A stretch of 64,000 nt of DNA from Streptosporangium pseudovulgare (GCF_014648055.1 NZ_BMQJ01000011.1:218044-282043), one strand, 5' to 3'; numbered from the stretch's first letter, positions 24,970 through 33,925 are shown. Notes: generated by a model not told the origin, from the letters alone. Translations and numbers: made by a program.

Positions 24970-25379
24970 GGTTCCTCCCCGTGACGAGGCGCCTGACGAT
25001 CGCCGTCATCGTGGCACCCGGACACGGACCGCTATGGACTCGTCACGCCCGTCGGGAGGATTTATCACTACTTAGTGGGAGAAAAGCCAACCCACTGTGG
25101 CTGATCTTTCCCCGGTTCCGGCGGCCCTCCCGGAGCGGACGCCGGAGGACGCCGCGGCCGGAGGGCGCACGATCGGGCCGCGTGACCGGGCCGCGTGATC
25201 GGAGGGCGCACGATCGGGCCGCGTGACCGGGCCGTGTGACCGGACGGCACGGCCGGGGGCCGCCGCCGGGAGGCACGGGGCCGCGCGGTAGGTCGTGCCA
25301 CGCGGCCGGGACGGGAATCGGGACCGGAGCCATGCGGCGTCACGCGGCCGGGGAGGGGCCGCGCCGCCGGGAGCCCGGC
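24970..25379. other. Intergenic region with a duplication and a small palindrome
   Basis: A 410-bp spacer between the CehA-like gene and the 3' end of cvnD, both on the minus strand. It has an AT-richer part (25055-25125) with the palindrome CACTACTTAGTG at 25066-25077, which may belong to the CehA promoter, and the 41-bp duplication at 25159-25250. No gene is supported. Confidence 0.5.
25159..25250. repeat. 41-bp tandem duplication plus partial third copy
   Basis: Units start at 25159 and 25200, each opening CGGAGGGCGCACGATCGG; they differ at only a few of 41 positions near the 3' end. A 10-bp start of a third copy follows at 25241. Confidence 0.88.
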
Positions 25380-25985
25380 TCAGCGGCTGCTCGGCGCCGG
25401 GCCCAGGCGCATCCGCATCGCGTGCTCCACCAACGTGATCAGGACCTCCTTGCCGGACTCGCGGCGGCGGGCGTCGCACATCACGACCGGGATGTCCTCG
25501 TGGAGGGTCAGGCCGAGCCGTACCTCGTCGAGGTCGTAGCGGCGGGCGCCGTCGAAGCAGTTGACCGCGACGATGAAGGGCGTCTCGCGCCGCTCGAAGT
25601 AGTCGAGGGAGGGGAAGCAGTCGGCCAGCCTGCGGGTGTCGGCGAGCACGACCGCGCCCAGCGCGCCGAGGGCGAGCTCGTCCCACAGGAACCAGAACCG
25701 CTCCTGGCCGGGCGTGCCGAACAGGTACAGCCGGTAGTCGTCGCCGATGGTGATGCGGCCGAAGTCCATCGCGACCGTGGTGGTCTTCTTGCCCTCCACC
25801 CCCGACAGGTCGTCGATCCCGATGCCCTGGTGGGTCAGGGTCTCCTCGGTTCGCAGCGGCTCGATCTCGGACACCGACCCGACCAGGGTCGTCTTGCCGG
25901 CTCCGAAACCGCCGGCGACCAGGATCTTGATCGCCTTGGGCAGCGTGACGCGCCCCGCGTCGCGATCAGAGCGCACGGAGTCCAT
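25380..25985 (-). CDS. cvnD: Conservon GTP-binding protein CvnD
   Basis: A 201-residue small GTPase-like protein. The P-loop is GGFGAGKTT (residues 25-33), the switch II-type motif is LFGTPGQERF, and the NKxD equivalent is VAVNCFDG. This is the ATP/GTP-binding component of conservons, where CvnA-D form a membrane complex resembling eukaryotic G-protein systems. It is the last gene of cvnABCD; its start overlaps the end of cvnC by 20 bp. Confidence 0.92.
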   Translation of the reverse strand: MDSVRSDRDAGRVTLPKAIKILVAGGFGAGKTTLVGSVSEIEPLRTEETLTHQGIGIDDLSGVEGKKTTTVAMDFGRITIGDDYRLYLFGTPGQERFWFLWDELALGALGAVVLADTRRLADCFPSLDYFERRETPFIVAVNCFDGARRYDLDEVRLGLTLHEDIPVVMCDARRRESGKEVLITLVEHAMRMRLGPAPSSR

Positions 25986-26352
25986 CCAGCACCGCCTTGT
26001 AGAGCTTCTCGTCGTGCATGTCCGTCTCCGAGTGAGGTTCTTGCGTGGCGATGAGTCCCTGGTCGAGCAGGTCGCTGAGCAGGACGCGGACCGTGCCCGC
26101 CGGGAGGTTGATGTGCGCGGCGATCTCTGCCACCGACTGCGGCCGGCGGCAGAAGCGCACGATGGCCTGGCACTCCGGATCGAGACCGCCCGCCCCCGCG
26201 TGGGCGGGGCCCACGGCCACCGCCAGGGTGATCAGGTCGAACCGGCCTCGGGTGGGCTCGGTTCTGCCGCGGGTGAGGACGTAGGGCCGGACGATCGCTC
26301 CGGCCGCCTCCCCCACCCACTGCGTGTCGGGATGCTCGTCGGAGGCGGGCAT
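25966..26352 (-). CDS. cvnC: Conservon protein CvnC (DUF742)
   Basis: A 128-residue protein with the DUF742 pattern: GAIVRPYVLTRGRTEPTRGRFDLITLAVA, then ECQAIVRFCRRPQSVAEIAAHINLPAGTVRVLLSDLLDQGLI, a winged-helix-like fold. In conservons this protein links the sensor kinase-like CvnA with CvnB and CvnD. The A of its ATG (26352) is the last base of the cvnB TGA. Confidence 0.92.
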   Translation of the reverse strand: MPASDEHPDTQWVGEAAGAIVRPYVLTRGRTEPTRGRFDLITLAVAVGPAHAGAGGLDPECQAIVRFCRRPQSVAEIAAHINLPAGTVRVLLSDLLDQGLIATQEPHSETDMHDEKLYKAVLDGLRAL

Positions 26353-26774
26353 CACGGACCGTCGTTCCCGGCGAGGTCCGAGCGCGCCGGTGAGGTGAGG
26401 TACTGGCCGACCCGGGTGACGAGCATGGCCATCTCGTAGGCCACCAGGCCGACGTCGGCCTGGTGGGCGCAGAGCACCGCCAGGCAGGCTCCCTGCCCGG
26501 CCGCGGTCACGATCAGGTACGCCGACCGCATCTCGATGATGGTCTGGCGCACCGCGCCGCCCTCGACGCGGTCGCTGACCCCCCGGCCCAGGCTCTGGAT
26601 CGCCGACCCCACCGCGGCCAGGTGTTCGGCGTCGGCCCGGTCGAACCCCCGTGAGGCGGCCAGCAGCAGGCCGTCGGTGGAGAAGACGATGCCGTGCTCG
26701 GCCTCCTCCACCCTCGCGACCAGGTCGTCCAGCAACCAGGCCAGGTCGGTGAAAGATCCTGTTCCCTGCACCAC
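26352..26774 (-). CDS. cvnB: Conservon roadblock/LC7 protein CvnB
   Basis: A 140-residue roadblock/LC7 domain protein: LAWLLDDLVARVEEAEHGIVFSTDGLLLAASRGFDRADAEHLAAVGSAI, then IIEMRSAYLIVTAAGQGACLAVLCAH. In bacterial MglB-like systems this fold acts as a regulator of the small GTPase, here CvnD. A 98-bp gap separates it from cvnA, with an AT-richer stretch near 26785-26815. Confidence 0.92.
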   Translation of the reverse strand: MVQGTGSFTDLAWLLDDLVARVEEAEHGIVFSTDGLLLAASRGFDRADAEHLAAVGSAIQSLGRGVSDRVEGGAVRQTIIEMRSAYLIVTAAGQGACLAVLCAHQADVGLVAYEMAMLVTRVGQYLTSPARSDLAGNDGP

Positions 26775-26872
26775 TCGTTGTCCTCTTTCTGCTTAATTCT
26801 GCTGAAAGGGCCTTAGATCGCCCGCCGCGGCGGCCCCCGACGCCGGCGCGGATCGGAGTCGTCACGGAATCG

Positions 26873-29368
26873 TCATCGGTCGTGTTCCCGGAACGGGCCG
26901 TCCGCCGGGTCGTCCTCGTCGGAGAGCAGCTGCGCGGCCTCGGACCGGCCCCGGCGTGTGCCGGCCTGGAAGGAGGCCATGGCCGCGCGGATCGCGTCCG
27001 GCGAGGGCTCGCCGTCGCCGCCGGGCCCGGCCGGTTCCTCGGGCTCGGCGGGCCACGGGCGCTCCTCCTGGAGGGGGGCCGCGAGGTTGGTCTGCGGGAC
27101 GCGGCGCGGCAGACCGCCGGGCGTGTGGCTGGTGTCGGGCGGCGGCAGGACCGGCGGCGCCGCGGGCGCGGCGGCGGCGGCCGTACGGTGTGCCGCCACC
27201 GGTTCGCCGTCCCCGCCGTCCCCGTCGCGTTCGCCGGTGACCGGGGCGGTACGGGCGGCCCCGGAGACCTCGGCGGTCCGGCGCGCGGACTCCCAGGTCC
27301 GGCTCTCCCGGAAGGCGGCGCCCGGCCCGGAGGACACGGCCGCCGGGGACGGCTCCGCGGGGAGTCCCGCCCGCGGGGCGGCGGAGAAGACCGCCTCGGG
27401 GACCCGTACGGAGCTCTCCACCGTGACGCCGGCGGGGATCCCGGGATCCCCGGACCTGTCCCGCCCGCCGTCTCCGTCTTCCTCGCCCTCGCTCACCAGC
27501 TCCTGGGGGATGAGGACGACGACCGTCGTGCCGCCGTACGGCGAGACCTTGAACGCCACCCGGATCTCGTGCCGCTCGGCCAGCCTGCTGACCACGTACA
27601 GTCCCAGGCGGGCGTTGCCGGCGAGCTTGAGCTCTGGGGGGTTGGCGATCCGCTCGTTGGCGGCGGCGATGTCCTCCGGGCTCATGCCCAGGCCCCGGTC
27701 CTCGATCTCCAGGGCGTAGCCGTGGGCCACGACGCCCCCGCTGACCTGAACGGTCGTGTAGGGCGGGGAGAAGGACGCGGCGTTCTCGACGAGCTCGGCC
27801 ACCAGGTGGATGACGTCACCGACCGCGCGTCCCTCCAGGTTCGCGTCTCCCAGGGGCAGCACGTCCACCCGGGTGTAGTCCTCGATCTCGGCCAGCGCGC
27901 CGCGGACCACGTCGATCATCGGGACCGAGTCGCGCCAGGCGCGGCCGGGCGAGGCGCCGGCCAGCACCAGGAGGTTCTCGGCGTAGCGCCGCATGCGGGT
28001 CGCCAGGTGGTCGAGCCGGAACAGGTCCCGCAGCTCCTGCGGGTCGTCCTCCCGCCGTTCCATGACGTCCAGCACGCTGAGCTGGCGGTGGACGAGCGAC
28101 TGGGTGCGGCGGGCGAGGTTGCGCAGGATGTCGGCGATGTCACGGCGGAGCTGGGCCTGCTCGGCGGCGACCTTGATGGCGGTGCGCTGCACGGCGTTGA
28201 ACGCCTGGCCGACCTGGCCGATCTGGTCGCTGCCGAACTCCAGCTCGGGGGCCTCGGCCGCGACGTCGACCTCCTGGCCGTGGCCGATCCGCTCGACCAC
28301 CGACGGCAGCCGCTCGTCGGCGAGTTCCCGGGCCGCGTCGCGCAGCTTCTCCAGCTGCCGGATCAGGGCGCGGGCGGTGGTGATGGCCAGCACGATCGAG
28401 GCGATGACGGCGATCAGGCCGAGTCCGCCGGCCAGCGCCAGCCGGACGATGACGCCGGTGGCGACCGGCCCGGACCGCTCGACCACGCCGGCGCCGGAGG
28501 CGAGCACGACCTCGGCCAGCCGGGAGTGCGCCGGCTGGGCGACCGCGCTCCACTGCTGGGCGTCGACCAGCCCGGCGGGCACCGCCTGGTCGTTGCCGAT
28601 CAGCAGGGTCTCCAGGGAGCGCAGCCGGGTGAACTGCTGTCCTTCCGACAGCCGCCGGTAGGCGTCCTGGTCGGAGTCGGGCAGCTCGTCCATCGACTGG
28701 GAGATCAGAAGCTGCCGGTTGCCGACGAGCTGGGTGAGCTGGACGCGCTCGGCGCCGGTGAACCGCCCCGCCGTCAGGGCGCCCGCCACCAGGGCGTCCT
28801 CCTGGGCCAGGAGGTCACGGGCCCGGTTCATCCTGATCAGCGCCCGGGTGTCCCCGGCGATCTCCTCGTCGTCCAGCGTCGCCATGGAGTCGTAGACGCG
28901 GAAGACGGCGTCGACGATGCCGGTGAACATGGCGGCCGCGCGGGCGCGGTCCATCTGCCCGTTGTCGATCGCCCCGCGCGCGGCGGCCAGGTCGTCGAGC
29001 AGCCGGCGGGTCTCGTCGAGGTGCCTGCCGAGCGCGTCGCCGCCCAGCAGTTCCACGGCGCGGCCGGCGGTGAGTGTGCGGAAGCTCGCGGCGGCCTCGT
29101 CGGTGCGCCCGCGCTGGGTGGTCAGCGCCTGCTGCCGCTGGCGCGGCCCGCCGGGCCTGCCGAGCGTGACGGCGGTGAGGCGGCGCTCTGCCTGCAGGGC
29201 GACGATGAGCTGCTCGCCGGGGTCGGCCACCTCGGTGCTGAGCGTGGCCACGCCCAGCATGTTGAGGCCGTCACGGACGGTCACCCACGCGGTGAACGCC
29301 CAGAGCGCGACAAGTGACACCAGCAGCGCCGTCACCTTGGTCCGCAGGCGTGGGTCACGCACGCGCAT
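26873..29368 (-). CDS. cvnA: Conservon sensor ATPase CvnA (nitrate/nitrite-sensing, HATPase)
   Basis: An 831-residue membrane protein. A first membrane helix (about residues 11-30) is followed by a long helical extracellular nitrate/nitrite-sensing-type domain, a second helix near 295-320, a HAMP-like linker, a dimerisation region (LRNLARRTQSLVHRQ) and an HATPase domain (VAELVENAASFSPP, IEDRGLGMSPEDI, LGLYVVSRLAERH). The last 200 residues are Ala/Gly/Pro-rich and probably disordered. The dimerisation region lacks a clear H-box, as is usual for CvnA, so it may bind ATP without acting as a classical kinase. ATG 29368 gives the basic N-terminus before helix 1. Confidence 0.9.
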   Translation of the reverse strand: MRVRDPRLRTKVTALLVSLVALWAFTAWVTVRDGLNMLGVATLSTEVADPGEQLIVALQAERRLTAVTLGRPGGPRQRQQALTTQRGRTDEAAASFRTLTAGRAVELLGGDALGRHLDETRRLLDDLAAARGAIDNGQMDRARAAAMFTGIVDAVFRVYDSMATLDDEEIAGDTRALIRMNRARDLLAQEDALVAGALTAGRFTGAERVQLTQLVGNRQLLISQSMDELPDSDQDAYRRLSEGQQFTRLRSLETLLIGNDQAVPAGLVDAQQWSAVAQPAHSRLAEVVLASGAGVVERSGPVATGVIVRLALAGGLGLIAVIASIVLAITTARALIRQLEKLRDAARELADERLPSVVERIGHGQEVDVAAEAPELEFGSDQIGQVGQAFNAVQRTAIKVAAEQAQLRRDIADILRNLARRTQSLVHRQLSVLDVMERREDDPQELRDLFRLDHLATRMRRYAENLLVLAGASPGRAWRDSVPMIDVVRGALAEIEDYTRVDVLPLGDANLEGRAVGDVIHLVAELVENAASFSPPYTTVQVSGGVVAHGYALEIEDRGLGMSPEDIAAANERIANPPELKLAGNARLGLYVVSRLAERHEIRVAFKVSPYGGTTVVVLIPQELVSEGEEDGDGGRDRSGDPGIPAGVTVESSVRVPEAVFSAAPRAGLPAEPSPAAVSSGPGAAFRESRTWESARRTAEVSGAARTAPVTGERDGDGGDGEPVAAHRTAAAAAPAAPPVLPPPDTSHTPGGLPRRVPQTNLAAPLQEERPWPAEPEEPAGPGGDGEPSPDAIRAAMASFQAGTRRGRSEAAQLLSDEDDPADGPFREHDR

Positions 29369-29485
29369 AGCATCAACCCCGGAAAAAGCAGAGAAATGGC
29401 CGTTTCGTCGCGGACCGGTCAGCACATATGAGTCGCCGTCGCCGCTTTGCAGGGATAAGTGGTACATCCCCAATGCACCCGGCAA

Positions 29486-29514
29486 ACCCTAGCAATATCC
29501 CCAAATACCCTCAA
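29486..29514 (-). promoter_or_regulatory. Candidate cvnA promoter
   Basis: On the minus strand TTGAGG (29514-29509) and TAGGGT (29491-29486) are separated by 17 bases, within a locally AT-rich gap between the class II cyclase gene and cvnA. It would give a leader of about 110 bases before ATG 29368. Confidence 0.4.
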
Positions 29515-29580
29515 GGCGAGGCGTGAGCAATAATGCCCCTCTGTCCTTTTCGGGGGGTTCACTGGTGGTTTTTCCGGTGC

Positions 29581-31281
29581 TCACTCCGGCATGGCGCCCA
29601 TCTCCCTTCCGGAGAGGTGAAGGGCTCCCAGGACGGCCGCCTGAACGATGGCCACCGGCAGGTAGAGGTCCTTGTCGACCCACAGCGGCGGCGGCCGGTG
29701 GTCCCGGGCCGCCAGCAGCGCCTCGCGGCCGCGCCGTACCGCGTCCCGCTCCCGCCGTACCTCGTCCCGCCCCCGGCCGCGGGCGGCGCCGGTCAGCATC
29801 AGGGTCTGCAGCGCGTAGGCGGTCTCCTCGGCGGTGCCCTCCCAGCGGCCCCAGGAGCCGTCCGGGCGCTGGGTGGCGAGCACCCACTCCGCGGCCCGGC
29901 CGACCGCCTCCCGCGACTCCGGGCCGCCGAACTCGGTCAGGGCGATCGCGCAGCAGGCCGTGGCGTAGTACGGCGAGACGTGCCAGCGGTCCGTCCACTT
30001 CCCCTCGCCGTCCTGCCGGCCGCGCAGCCAGGAGACGAGCTTGGCGACGACGGCCGCGTGCCGGGGCTCGCCGCCGCGGCGGCGCACGTACTCGCCGAAG
30101 GCGTCGAGCACGTGGGCGTTGGTCGTCGGGGACATCCCCTCCTCGCCGCGCCAGGTGCAGAAGTGGGTCTCCAGCTCGAACGGCCACAGCCCCTCCGGCT
30201 CGCGCGGCTCGCCGAGCAGCGCCAGGGCGTGCAGCGCCACGGAGGTGGTGTCGGCGTCGGCCGGCAGCCCCGGCCCGGTGGCGACCCCGTCCGGTCCCAG
30301 CCCCTCGCGCAGGCTCGCCGCCAGCTCCGGCGGCGCCTCCACGGGAAGGCCGGCGCGCAGCAGCCAGCTCAGCGTCCAGCCGCGCTCGAACACGGTGATG
30401 GGGAGGGCGCACGGCACCGGCCCGCCGGAGACCGACACCACCTCCTCCAGGTACCGCCGCACCGGGGCCGCCGCGCCGGGCGGGCGCGCGCCGTCCCCGG
30501 AGGCGTCCCCCTCCGGCCCGGCGTGCCGCGGGGCCGCGGCCAGCCAGGCGGCGCTCGCCGCGGGCGACGCGCCGACGGCCGCCATGCCGGCGGTCATCGG
30601 CGTGGGGACGATGACCGGCGAGGCCGCCCCCTCCGGTCCCGCCGACTCCAGCGCGTGGACCAGCTTCTGCGGGACGGCCGCGCCGGAGGCCATCCACCGC
30701 CTGACCGCCGCCAGCTTGGCGCCGTCCGCGCCGGGGAACGGCCCCGGCACCGGGCCGAGACGACCGGCGGTGTCCGGATCCTCCGCGTCGAGGTGGCCGC
30801 CGATCAGGGCGAGCAGGTGGGGCACGATGAGCTCGATCGCCGGCATGTCCGGCAGCGGCTCCTCCCGGCCCCGGACCGCTCCGGCCCGCACCAGCTCCAG
30901 CCCCCGGGCGGCGGCCTTGGCCAGCAGGTCGCGGTCGGCCGGGGAGGACTCCCGCCGGCGCTCGGCCAGCAGCGCCTCGACCGCGCTGAGGGTGGGGACG
31001 AGGCCGTGGTGGCCAGGAGGGCCCCAGCCGCCGTCCCCCCGCTGGGTGGCGATCAGGAAGTCGATCCGCCCGGCGTGCCCCGACAGCCACGGCGCCAGGC
31101 TCACCACCCGGCCGGTCTCGTACGGCGAGGCCGACACCTGCCCCCAGGGCGCGGCCAGCAGCCCGGCCACCAGCTCCCGCGCCGCGGCGGGCAGGTCGCC
31201 CGGGGCCGGAAGCCGGCCGGGCGCCTCCGGGGCGGGCCGGGCGGTGGCGCTCACACTGCTCACGGCGCTCACGGCGTTCAC
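29581..31281 (-). CDS. Class II diterpene cyclase (labdane/halimadane/clerodane-type)
   Basis: A 566-residue protein of the prenyltransferase/squalene-hopene cyclase type. QW-like repeats (FLIATQRGDGGWG, VLATQRPDGSWGRWEG) and the acid motif DADTT (D342-x-D344) identify it as a class II cyclase that protonates GGPP. The DxDTT form instead of DxDD is known from Rv3377c-like enzymes. No class I motif is present, so it depends on the downstream-acting class I enzyme encoded just before it. GTG 31281 overlaps that gene's stop by 4 bp. The product skeleton cannot be read from the sequence. Confidence 0.8.
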   Translation of the reverse strand: MNAVSAVSSVSATARPAPEAPGRLPAPGDLPAAARELVAGLLAAPWGQVSASPYETGRVVSLAPWLSGHAGRIDFLIATQRGDGGWGPPGHHGLVPTLSAVEALLAERRRESSPADRDLLAKAAARGLELVRAGAVRGREEPLPDMPAIELIVPHLLALIGGHLDAEDPDTAGRLGPVPGPFPGADGAKLAAVRRWMASGAAVPQKLVHALESAGPEGAASPVIVPTPMTAGMAAVGASPAASAAWLAAAPRHAGPEGDASGDGARPPGAAAPVRRYLEEVVSVSGGPVPCALPITVFERGWTLSWLLRAGLPVEAPPELAASLREGLGPDGVATGPGLPADADTTSVALHALALLGEPREPEGLWPFELETHFCTWRGEEGMSPTTNAHVLDAFGEYVRRRGGEPRHAAVVAKLVSWLRGRQDGEGKWTDRWHVSPYYATACCAIALTEFGGPESREAVGRAAEWVLATQRPDGSWGRWEGTAEETAYALQTLMLTGAARGRGRDEVRRERDAVRRGREALLAARDHRPPPLWVDKDLYLPVAIVQAAVLGALHLSGREMGAMPE

Positions 31282-32162
31282 AGCGTCCCCCAGTAGTCGC
31301 CGACCCGGTAGAACCCGGCGCAGAAGTCCATCTGGCGCTCCATGTAGCGGGTCAGCTCCGGGTGGGCGTCCAGCGCGGCCAGCAGCTCCCTGGCGCGGGC
31401 GGCGAGTTCGGCGGCCCGCCGCTCGATCCCGGCGTGGCCGCCGGGATCGAGCGGGATCGCGTTGAGGTCGCCCCAGGCGACGTCCCGCTCGTAGGTGCCG
31501 AGGTCGTTGAGGAGGCGGATGACCCGTTGCACGGCCCGGCTCGCCTCGCGCAGCGGCTCGACGTCGGAGACCGCCGCGCCGTCGGCGACGTGGATCCAGT
31601 GGGCGGCGAGGACGAAGGAGAACCCGAGGTTGTCGGCGTTGGCGAGGTACTCCTCCACCGTGGGCCGGGCCTTCTCGCTCTTCCAGCGCCACTCGGTGAG
31701 CATGCCGTCCAGCATCCGCCGCAGCTCGTCGCGCCAGACCGGCCCGAGCGCGCCGTACGCGGGCGAGGCGGACAGCTCGTCGCGGATGTCGGCCAGCATG
31801 CGGGTCAGGTCGTCGCCGGGAGAGGGCGGGGCGCCCGCGGCCACGTCGGCGCAGCGCCGGGCGATGTCCTCGACCTCCTCCCGGGAGGAGGCGACGTAGT
31901 CGACGAGCCAGTCCAGGCCGAAGGCCCACAGGGTGACCTTGTTGGCCATCCGCAGCCGGTCGGCGCCGAGCCACGGCCCGCTGAAGGCCATCGCCAGGGA
32001 GAGCGTGCTGTACAGGGCGGCGTCGAACGGCTTGGCGGAGAACAGCCCCGGATAGGCCGCCGCCCACTCGCGCATGTCCCGCTGGGCGCGTCCGGCTCCG
32101 GCGCAGACCGCCCCGCACTCCGCGGCCGGCGGCCAGGCGTCCCGGGCGGGCGCGGCCGTCAT
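31278..32162 (-). CDS. Class I terpene synthase family protein
   Basis: A 294-residue all-helical protein. The metal motif is FGLDWLVDYVA (D84, D88) and the second metal motif is NDLGTYERD (N219, T223, D227). Both deviate from the textbook DDxxD and NDxxSxxxE but match a group of actinobacterial class I synthases that accompany class II cyclases. It probably removes diphosphate from a bicyclic diterpenyl diphosphate. It is sandwiched with 4-bp overlaps between the P450 (ATGA) and the class II cyclase (GTGA), so the three are made together. Confidence 0.78.
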   Translation of the reverse strand: MTAAPARDAWPPAAECGAVCAGAGRAQRDMREWAAAYPGLFSAKPFDAALYSTLSLAMAFSGPWLGADRLRMANKVTLWAFGLDWLVDYVASSREEVEDIARRCADVAAGAPPSPGDDLTRMLADIRDELSASPAYGALGPVWRDELRRMLDGMLTEWRWKSEKARPTVEEYLANADNLGFSFVLAAHWIHVADGAAVSDVEPLREASRAVQRVIRLLNDLGTYERDVAWGDLNAIPLDPGGHAGIERRAAELAARARELLAALDAHPELTRYMERQMDFCAGFYRVGDYWGTL

Positions 32163-33544
32163 CGCGCGGCCCCGACCCTGTCGTGCCCGGCGAAGGCCAC
32201 CTTCAGCATGACCTTCTGCTTGGGGCGCAGCGAGGCCGCCCAGCCCATGGGGTACGGCCCCGGGGTGGGCACCGACACGCGGTACCGGCTGAGGATGGAG
32301 GCGACCACGAGCGGCGCCTCGACGTAGAACAGGTGCTCGCCCAGGCACTTGTGCGGCCCGCCCCCGAAGGGGAAGTAGGAGTACCTGTGCCTGCGCTCCC
32401 CCTCGGCCGGCGCGAACCGCTCGGGGTCGAACTCGTCCGGGCGCTCCCAGAACCCGTCCAGCCGCTGCGTGGCGTAGGGGCAGATGAACACCGTCGAGCC
32501 GCGCCGGATCCGCACGCCCCCGATCTCCGCGTCCTCCATGACCTGGCGCGGCAGCAGCCAGCCCGCCGGGTACATCCGCAGGGTCTCCAGCAGCACCATC
32601 CGGGTGTAGGCGAGCCGCGGGAGGTGCTCGGGCCGGGCCGGGCCGTCACCGACCACCTCGTCGATCTCGGCCTGGAGCCGGGCCGCGACCCGCGGGTGCT
32701 CCTTCAGCAGCAGCCACAGCCAGGTGATGACCATCGCGGTGGTCTCCGAGGAGGCGGCGTAGACGCTGACCAGGGCGTCGCGGATCTGCTTGGCGGTGAG
32801 CGGGTCGCCGTTGTCGTCGGTGGAGCGGCAGAGCATCGAGATGACGTCGGTGCTGTCGTCGGGGTGGTCCATGGCCCGGCGCACGATCGGGTACACGACG
32901 TCGTCGATCCGCTGGACGGCCTTCTCCAGGGCCCGGTCGCGGGGCACCCGGACCGTGTAGGGCATGAACGGCATGAGGAACCGGTAGACGAGGGAGTTGG
33001 CGACCGTGTCGAAGGCGGGGATGATGTCCTCCCCGTCCTTGCGGTCCAGCTTGTCGCCGAACAGCACCCGGTTGACGATGTAGGTGAGGATGGTGGACAT
33101 CTCGGTGGCGGCGTCGAAGCTCCGCCCGGTCCGGGCGTGGTCGTCCCACTCCTCGATGCGCGCGGCGACGCGCCGGGAGACCTCCTCGGCGATCGTGGCG
33201 ATGTACCGGGTGGTGAACATCGGCTGCAGGATCTTCCGGCTGATGCTCCACTGCTCGCCGTCGCCCATGATGCTGTGCCCGAAGAGCCGCTCCAGGGGCC
33301 GCCAGAACATCCCCATCCGCTGGTAGTTCGTCCACTCCAGGCGCATCACCTGCTGGACGTGGTCGGGGTGGGAGACCAGGTAGGGGCGGAACGGTCCCAG
33401 TCCCAGCCGGACGACCTCCCCGCCGGACTCCCGGGCGAAGCCCGCCAGGGCGACCGCGGGACCCCGGAGCAGGGCCGGGAGGGCCCGACGCATCGGAACC
33501 GACCTCGCCCGCCGGGCGGATAAGAGGGCCACATCTGTCGGCAT
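32159..33544 (-). CDS. Cytochrome P450, terpene-cluster oxidase
   Basis: A 461-residue P450, longer than most soluble bacterial P450s and closer to the CYP3A/CYP102 style. The heme loop FPFGGGPHKCLG gives C400, and the K-helix has ETLR. The I-helix reads YAASSETT, with Ser in place of the conserved Gly before the acid-threonine pair. PERFAPAEGERRHRYSYFPF fits the meander region. It is the first gene of the P450 - class I - class II operon and is the likely oxidase of the diterpene. No redox partner gene is nearby. ATG 33544 is chosen since MPTDVALLSARRA precedes the conserved PFRPYLVSHPDHVQQVM block suitably. Confidence 0.86.
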   Translation of the reverse strand: MPTDVALLSARRARSVPMRRALPALLRGPAVALAGFARESGGEVVRLGLGPFRPYLVSHPDHVQQVMRLEWTNYQRMGMFWRPLERLFGHSIMGDGEQWSISRKILQPMFTTRYIATIAEEVSRRVAARIEEWDDHARTGRSFDAATEMSTILTYIVNRVLFGDKLDRKDGEDIIPAFDTVANSLVYRFLMPFMPYTVRVPRDRALEKAVQRIDDVVYPIVRRAMDHPDDSTDVISMLCRSTDDNGDPLTAKQIRDALVSVYAASSETTAMVITWLWLLLKEHPRVAARLQAEIDEVVGDGPARPEHLPRLAYTRMVLLETLRMYPAGWLLPRQVMEDAEIGGVRIRRGSTVFICPYATQRLDGFWERPDEFDPERFAPAEGERRHRYSYFPFGGGPHKCLGEHLFYVEAPLVVASILSRYRVSVPTPGPYPMGWAASLRPKQKVMLKVAFAGHDRVGAAR

Positions 33545-33791
33545 CGCCAAGGTCTCCCCACCGGCGCCCCGAATCCGCGCAGCACGAAATCGCCCACGGC
33601 GGTGCGGGCCGTACGGGATCCGAAGGCGGGATCCGGCCACCTCGCCACGGCCGGTTCCCGCGCGGAGAAAACAGGTCAGGACCTGCCGGAGGACAGTCCT
33701 CGCGCGACCTTCCCGCGCACCGTCATGCGCTTTCCGTCCTTGCGGTATTCACTGGGCGCACTATTACGACATTTGCAACTCTTGGCGCGAA

Positions 33792-33820
33792 ACATTACAT
33801 GATCCACCACTCGTGATCAA
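33792..33820 (-). promoter_or_regulatory. Candidate promoter of the terpene operon
   Basis: On the minus strand TTGATC (33820-33815) and TAATGT (33797-33792) are spaced by 17 bases in the AT-rich island. The nearby TGATCA and CACT/AGTG symmetric elements could bind a regulator. Confidence 0.3.
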
Positions 33821-33895
33821 GTGATGGTAAAATCATAAAGTGCATCAGGGTCGCCAACTTCGGTCATTGGGCCCGAATTAACAAGACAGAAACCC

Positions 33896-33925
33896 CTGGA
33901 TGTCAACTTTCGCCTTGACATCCAG
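33896..33925 (-). terminator. Perfect 11-bp hairpin downstream of meaB
   Basis: CTGGATGTCAA (33896-33906) pairs exactly with TTGACATCCAG (33915-33925) over an 8-base loop. Read on the minus strand it follows meaB by about 120 bp and is trailed by GGGGTTTCTGTCTTG, so it could terminate the mut operon; an operator role for the terpene promoter is the alternative. Confidence 0.5.

Noticed and set aside
25159..25250. CRISPR array
   Set aside because: Two head-to-tail copies without spacers; it is a simple tandem duplication. No repeat-spacer pattern was seen anywhere in the window.
33602..33802. A 66-codon plus-strand frame in the terpene regulatory region
   Set aside because: No ribosome-binding site, no conserved features, and it overlaps the AT-rich promoter island.
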